From a virus, in the IMG/VR virus record IMGVR_UViG_3300035099_000147, positions 1 to 44,072 of that record: a stretch of DNA of 44,072 nt. One strand, 5' to 3'. Position 1 is the first letter of the stretch. Each line of letters opens with the position of its first letter. The notes beneath the pieces were generated by a model. The model was given only the letters and a program-made list of their open reading frames with translations. It did no database searches and was not told the DNA's origin. The translations under genes were made by a program, and so were the position numbers. This document shows, one piece after another, positions 41,345-44,072 of this stretch.

Positions 41345-41623
41345 ATGCACTACGAATTTTTAATTTTATCAGCGACCCCTATCATATTTTTATGGATAAT
41401 CACCTTTTTGACCCTGGAATTAGGACCCCGCAGGAACAGGGAGACACCCCCGACCCAGGAACGACCCGACCCGACTCAAAGACCCTACGGAACGACCCGA
41501 CCCGACTCCCGAAGCCCCGCAGACCACCGACTCGACACAGGAACAGGCAAGCACGCAGACCAGGCCAGATATGCAAACGCAGATATGCAAACGCAAATAT
41601 GCAAACTAACTAACAAAAATTGA
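41345..41623 (+). CDS. Small membrane protein with low-complexity tail
   Basis: 92 aa, ATG 41345 behind GAGGAAGG. One membrane helix at residues 5-27 (FLILSATPIIFLWIITFLTL). The rest is basic/proline/Asp-rich low complexity, generated by two DNA repeat sets: a 20-bp duplicated block and three 14-bp units. This tail may exist only because the DNA repeats are needed there. Function unknown. Confidence 0.5.
   Translation: MHYEFLILSATPIIFLWIITFLTLELGPRRNRETPPTQERPDPTQRPYGTTRPDSRSPADHRLDTGTGKHADQARYANADMQTQICKLTNKN
41458..41508. repeat. 20-bp direct repeat, two copies
   Basis: GGAACGACCCGACCCGACTC at 41458-41477 and again at 41489-41508, 31 bases apart, in the tail of the small membrane gene. 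Confidence 0.8.
41569..41610. repeat. Three tandem 14-bp iteron-like units
   Basis: ATATGCAAACGCAG, ATATGCAAACGCAA and ATATGCAAACTAAC stand head to tail, the third changed in its last five bases. Spacing of 14 bp is less than 1.5 helical turns. Could be replication iterons or operator sites, ending just before the gene at 41642. Confidence 0.65.
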
Positions 41624-41641
41624 GGGAAGGAGAGAAAGGCG

Positions 41642-41968
41642 ATGAGAGAATATAAGCTAACAATCAAACCCGCTATAAAAGACCAAGATGAAGACAATAT
41701 GATGGAAAAAGACTTATGCATTAGGCCATTGAGTGAATGCGTAGAATGTATGGAGTGCTGGCATGAAAAGAAAAGTGGTGAAGAAGATGGCTTGTTGCTT
41801 GATTTTATTAGAAGTCATAGTGCGTATAAGGATGTAAAAAGTTTGAGCGATGTGAGCGAAGGCGATATGAAAATCTTCAGAAATATGTTAAAAAAGGATG
41901 TTAAAAAATATGGTGTAGAAGATGTTGAACGGCAGATAAGAAATAAGATGAGTTACTATAAGATATAG
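41642..41968 (+). CDS. Hypothetical protein (108 aa)
   Basis: GGAAGGAGAG stands before ATG 41642. Four Cys near 27-42 (CIRPLSECVECMECWHEK) could hold a metal. The C-terminal half is charged and helical (DMKIFRNMLKKDVKKYGVED). Base composition is more AT-rich than the MoxR genes, so it may have a different origin. No known family. Confidence 0.55.
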   Translation: MREYKLTIKPAIKDQDEDNMMEKDLCIRPLSECVECMECWHEKKSGEEDGLLLDFIRSHSAYKDVKSLSDVSEGDMKIFRNMLKKDVKKYGVEDVERQIRNKMSYYKI

Positions 41969-41993
41969 AAAAGATTTAGAAAGGTGGTGAAGA

Positions 41994-42524
41994 ATGATGA
42001 TAAAGTTATTGATAAACGAGATACTCCAATCCCGCCGATCTGGCTTAGAAAGTCCCCAGGAAATGCGCCAAGAGTTAATAGATTGCTCAGACATAATGCT
42101 TAAAATCTTCTTGGAATCGACAAACGACAAGGAAAAAATCGAAAGATTTCTGCTGGTTAAGGAAATACATAACGCTATATTGAGCAAAATGTCGCAAGAT
42201 GACCCCTGTATCAACCCTTGGGATGGGGAGATCTCTGCTCCTGAGCGATCCTGTGAAGCTACAGATATGAAAACGGAGGTGAGTTGTATGAAAATGGTCT
42301 ATTGGTCAGGTTTAGAGGAAGAAATGGCCTTTGCTCAAAGGGCTGCCAAGCACTTTGCAGAGCATCCTGAACACTCCAGCTTTGGCGATCTGAAGCCAGG
42401 GACATTCCTGGCCTTGCGGTGGGGAATTGGAGATGACTGCGTTGTGATCTTGAAACTCGACGAGCATTTTGAGCCAACAAATTACCAGCAGTTAATTAGG
42501 AAATTCCAAAGAGATACACCTTAA
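41994..42524 (+). CDS. Hypothetical protein (176 aa), possibly two starts
   Basis: ATG 41994 follows AGGTGGTGAAG. The N-terminal half is helical (LESPQEMRQELIDCSDIMLK). At 42288 an internal ATG in the same frame has a strong GGAGGTGAG site, so a shorter protein of about 78 aa (from MKMVYWSGLEEEMAFAQRAA) may also be made. The C-terminal half looks like a separate small domain (FLALRWGIGDDCVVILKLDE). It is the last rightward gene; converging genes follow. Confidence 0.55.
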   Translation: MMIKLLINEILQSRRSGLESPQEMRQELIDCSDIMLKIFLESTNDKEKIERFLLVKEIHNAILSKMSQDDPCINPWDGEISAPERSCEATDMKTEVSCMKMVYWSGLEEEMAFAQRAAKHFAEHPEHSSFGDLKPGTFLALRWGIGDDCVVILKLDEHFEPTNYQQLIRKFQRDTP

Positions 42525-42529
42525 GAGTG

Positions 42530-42778
42530 TCATTTCTCCGGCCACCTGAAGATATGCAAACCCAGGGCTTCAAGTATCTCCATGCCCTTCTTTTGGTGGA
42601 CGGAGAACTTCCCGTTCCTTTTCCTAAAGAAACAAAACCAGACTGTTTCTCTGGCAAACGGGGTATTGGTCTTGTGCATGACGATGGGATTTCCGAGTCG
42701 ACTTATAACCTCATATCCCTCGCTGTAAACTTTCCCTATGAAACGGACCCAATCGGGCGACTCCTTTGCTCTCTTCAT
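42530..42778 (-). CDS. Hypothetical protein (82 aa)
   Basis: ATG 42778 lies two bases after the stop of the next gene in transcription order. Basic, with aromatic residues (PDWVRFIGKVYSEGYEVISR, VWFCFFRKRNGKFSV), ending in IFRWPEK. Converges with the plus-strand gene ending at 42524. No known domain. Confidence 0.5.
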   Translation of the reverse strand: MKRAKESPDWVRFIGKVYSEGYEVISRLGNPIVMHKTNTPFARETVWFCFFRKRNGKFSVHQKKGMEILEALGLHIFRWPEK

Positions 42779-42779
42779 T

Positions 42780-43067
42780 TTAATAAATTATTTTAGGACC
42801 CTCTTTTAAATTCTTCCGGTGGATTATGATTCCAGAATTTTTAAGGCTCTTAAGAATACCTCCTCCTGACTCTTTTAGAAATTCGTCCCAGGTTTGTTGA
42901 TAAACTAACCGACTTGAACTGTACCAAAGAACCTGATTTGTCTTTGGATATGCCAAAATTGTGCCATTTTCCACCGATGCATTAACCCAAACCCAACCTA
43001 TCTCATTATCAACATCGTAAAAAATTGTGATACCAAATAGAAGCAAAACTATCAATATTTTTTTCAT
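42780..43067 (-). CDS. Secreted or membrane-anchored small protein
   Basis: 95 aa. Starts MKKILIVLLLFGITIFY, a typical signal peptide or signal anchor; ATG 43067 is taken over a GTG two codons upstream. The mature part is beta-rich (IGWVWVNASVENGTILAYPK) then basic. It may act in the periplasm or at the envelope, for example in superinfection exclusion. Inference only. Confidence 0.55.
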   Translation of the reverse strand: MKKILIVLLLFGITIFYDVDNEIGWVWVNASVENGTILAYPKTNQVLWYSSSRLVYQQTWDEFLKESGGGILKSLKNSGIIIHRKNLKEGPKIIY

Positions 43068-43095
43068 GTCCACATCACCTCACTTTATAGGACAT

Positions 43096-43320
43096 TCAAT
43101 CATAACTACCTTCAAAGGTATTTTCATCACACTCATTACAATTGTTTGCACCTTCAACTGAAAATCTGATTTCTTTTACCTCACCAATCGGACAAGATAT
43201 TAATATACCAGAACAAATGAAAGATAAAACCCATTGTCCTTCCATCCAAGCATAAAATAAATGATTAGCATCATAATTAATGCCATTCTTTTTTTCAACT
43301 GTAAATCCTGGTCTCTTCAT
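43096..43320 (-). CDS. Small Cys-containing protein
   Basis: 74 aa. ATG 43320 is behind AAAGGAG, chosen over a GTG 14 codons upstream inside a structured leader. Beta-rich (AWMEGQWVLSFICSGILISC), ending CNECDENTFEGSYD. Four Cys could form disulfides or a metal site. No known family. Confidence 0.55.
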   Translation of the reverse strand: MKRPGFTVEKKNGINYDANHLFYAWMEGQWVLSFICSGILISCPIGEVKEIRFSVEGANNCNECDENTFEGSYD

Positions 43321-43333
43321 ATCTTCTCCTTTC

Positions 43334-43423
43334 AATAAGGCAAGTCGGGCAGGATTCTCCACTGGTATCGTTGTTCCTGCATTTAATGACGGAGAATGGC
43401 TTTCGCCTCCGACCTGCCTTATT
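43334..43423 (-). other. Structured leader upstream of 43096-43320
   Basis: A 15-bp inverted repeat (AATAAGGCAAGTCGG at 43334 and CCGACCTGCCTTATT at 43409; one mismatch) encloses a second perfect 7-bp pair (ATTCTCC at 43354, GGAGAAT at 43391). The RNA stem ends right before the ribosome binding site. A related element with GCAGGTCG/CGACCTGC lies at 43812-43929. May control translation. Confidence 0.5.
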
Positions 43424-43562
43424 CTTCTAATCTTTCTACTTCGATGTCAGGAACAGCATAATCTACCCATAATTTCCACGCCTGAGTTATAGCTTCTGAT
43501 TCTGAATTAGATTCCACATCAAAGAAAACTTGATTTACTTGATCAAAATAAATTCTAAACAT
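43419..43562 (-). CDS. 47-aa hypothetical protein
   Basis: ATG 43562; frame of 47 codons, MFRIYFDQVNQVFFDVESNS onward, with a helical WKLWVDYAVPDIEVERLEE end. Coding look and tight spacing with neighbours support it. The ribosome binding site is poor. Function unknown. Confidence 0.45.
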   Translation of the reverse strand: MFRIYFDQVNQVFFDVESNSESEAITQAWKLWVDYAVPDIEVERLEE

Positions 43563-43571
43563 ACTGACCCA

Positions 43572-43793
43572 CTAAACAGGTATTATTGTTTTAAATCCAT
43601 CTTGTTTTGCACAAGATTTATGAACAACTTTATAATATCCTTCAGCTTCTATTAAATATTTTCTATTTCCCCAGAATCTTCTTGAACAAATCCAACAAAA
43701 TTTATTAGATTTGGCAATACTTTTTGTGACATTGCAATCTATTGTATGCACTTGACAACCATGTCTATCTTCTGGACAATTACAATTTCGCAT
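43572..43793 (-). CDS. Zinc-binding small protein
   Basis: 73 aa. ATG 43793 behind GGAGGTAAGTTG and coupled to the upstream stop as TGATG. Cys/His pattern: CNC near 4-6, H near 11, C near 13, H and C near 16-20, then CWIC (near 33-36) and HKSC (near 58-61), enough for two zinc sites. It resembles DNA/RNA-binding zinc fingers. Part of the right-end minus-strand cluster. Confidence 0.55.
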   Translation of the reverse strand: MRNCNCPEDRHGCQVHTIDCNVTKSIAKSNKFCWICSRRFWGNRKYLIEAEGYYKVVHKSCAKQDGFKTIIPV

Positions 43794-43909
43794 CAACTTA
43801 CCTCCAATAAAGCAGGTCGGGCATCCAGACGTAACGGATACTGGATGAAGTGCCTAAGCCATTCGGGTATCATGTCTTTCCCCTGTGCTTCCGTTCCTTC
43901 TCTTGCCAC
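43793..43909 (-). CDS. 38-aa miniprotein with GTG start
   Basis: Frame from GTG 43909 to TGA, VAREGTEAQGKDMIPEWLRH onward, ending RLDARPALLEVS. The stop overlaps the next ATG as TGATG. A stop lies just upstream, so GTG is the likely start. Its DNA also forms part of a stem-loop region (GCAGGTCG/CGACCTGC). Coding is moderately supported. Confidence 0.4.
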   Translation of the reverse strand: MAREGTEAQGKDMIPEWLRHFIQYPLRLDARPALLEVS

Positions 43910-43935
43910 TTTCGCAGCCCACGACCTGCCTCACT

Positions 43936-44072
43936 TCATTTTATCGTGAAATATCCCTGAGACACTGTTGTTGTTGGGACTGTGCATACTTTAAGCTGGT
44001 TGCAATTACTACAACCAGCCACCCACCATGCCCAAACGTAACCACACTTAGGGCATACCCAGCCTCCGTAAT
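43936..44072 (-). CDS. Zinc-ribbon protein, start outside window
   Basis: Only the last 45 codons are present. CPKC and CSNC 15 residues apart form a zinc ribbon, preceded by YGGWV and followed by a short tail (LKVCTVPTTTVSQGYFTIK). Such zinc-ribbon miniproteins are frequent in phages. If the genome is circular, this reading frame would run on from the gene at 1-3658 in phase. Confidence 0.55.
   Translation of the reverse strand, partial: YGGWVCPKCGYVWAWWVAGCSNCNQLKVCTVPTTTVSQGYFTIK

Noticed and set aside
41569-41610. Short repeats as a CRISPR array
   Set aside because: Units are 14 bp, directly adjacent and without spacers.

Overview
This 44 kb window is most of the genome of a tailed double-stranded DNA phage. 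The layout is podovirus-like: terminase, portal, scaffold, capsid, adaptor, nozzle-like and fibre genes, then large internal virion proteins. I see no tape measure, sheath or tail tube. It does not match a phage I can name and looks like an environmental, uncultivated phage. The host is not stated by the sequence, but a textbook sigma-54 promoter in front of the early operon points to a bacterium with RpoN, most likely Gram-negative.

Layout. Positions 1-36.8 kb are one long minus-strand late block, read from right to left: a two-helix membrane peptide, a frame-broken Acb2/Tad1-like gene, a probable small terminase, a run of very small genes (KTSC, Cys-cluster and three proteins sharing a PAKP tail), large terminase, an unknown gene, terminator, portal, small genes, terminator, scaffold, major capsid protein, head/connector genes, nozzle-like protein, His-repeat protein, GIGTT-repeat fibre, several structural proteins, three internal virion proteins (464, 549 and 897 aa), a tail-fibre-like protein, three tandem paralogous virion proteins, and finally a very large polyvalent-type protein that leaves the window at position 1. 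Most neighbours overlap by 1-4 bases (ATGA, TGATG), so the block is translationally coupled.

The major capsid gene is split. A 22-codon first exon and the main exon are separated by a 637-nt group I intron carrying a LAGLIDADG endonuclease. The 5' exon end pairs with an internal guide sequence, with the expected U.G at the splice site, and the endonuclease stop codon TAG is the intron 3' end.

Positions 36.86-37.87 kb form a gene-free control region between the divergent blocks: a parS-like site, a C-rich low-complexity stretch, three TTGTCA-type activator half-sites, a sigma-54 promoter and a structured leader. Downstream on the plus strand (37.9-42.5 kb) lies the early operon: MoxR-type AAA+ ATPase, a DUF3150-like protein, a HExxH metallopeptidase fused to a VWA/MIDAS domain, then small and membrane peptides. 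Positions 42.5-44.07 kb hold a convergent minus-strand cluster of small genes, several with zinc-binding cysteines and two with structured leaders. The last one is cut by the window end.

Most interesting: the capsid-gene intron, the sigma-54 controlled MoxR/DUF3150/metallopeptidase-VWA operon, the parS-like site, the frame-broken anti-defence-like gene, and the glycine/arginine-rich gene with an in-frame TGA coupled to terminase.
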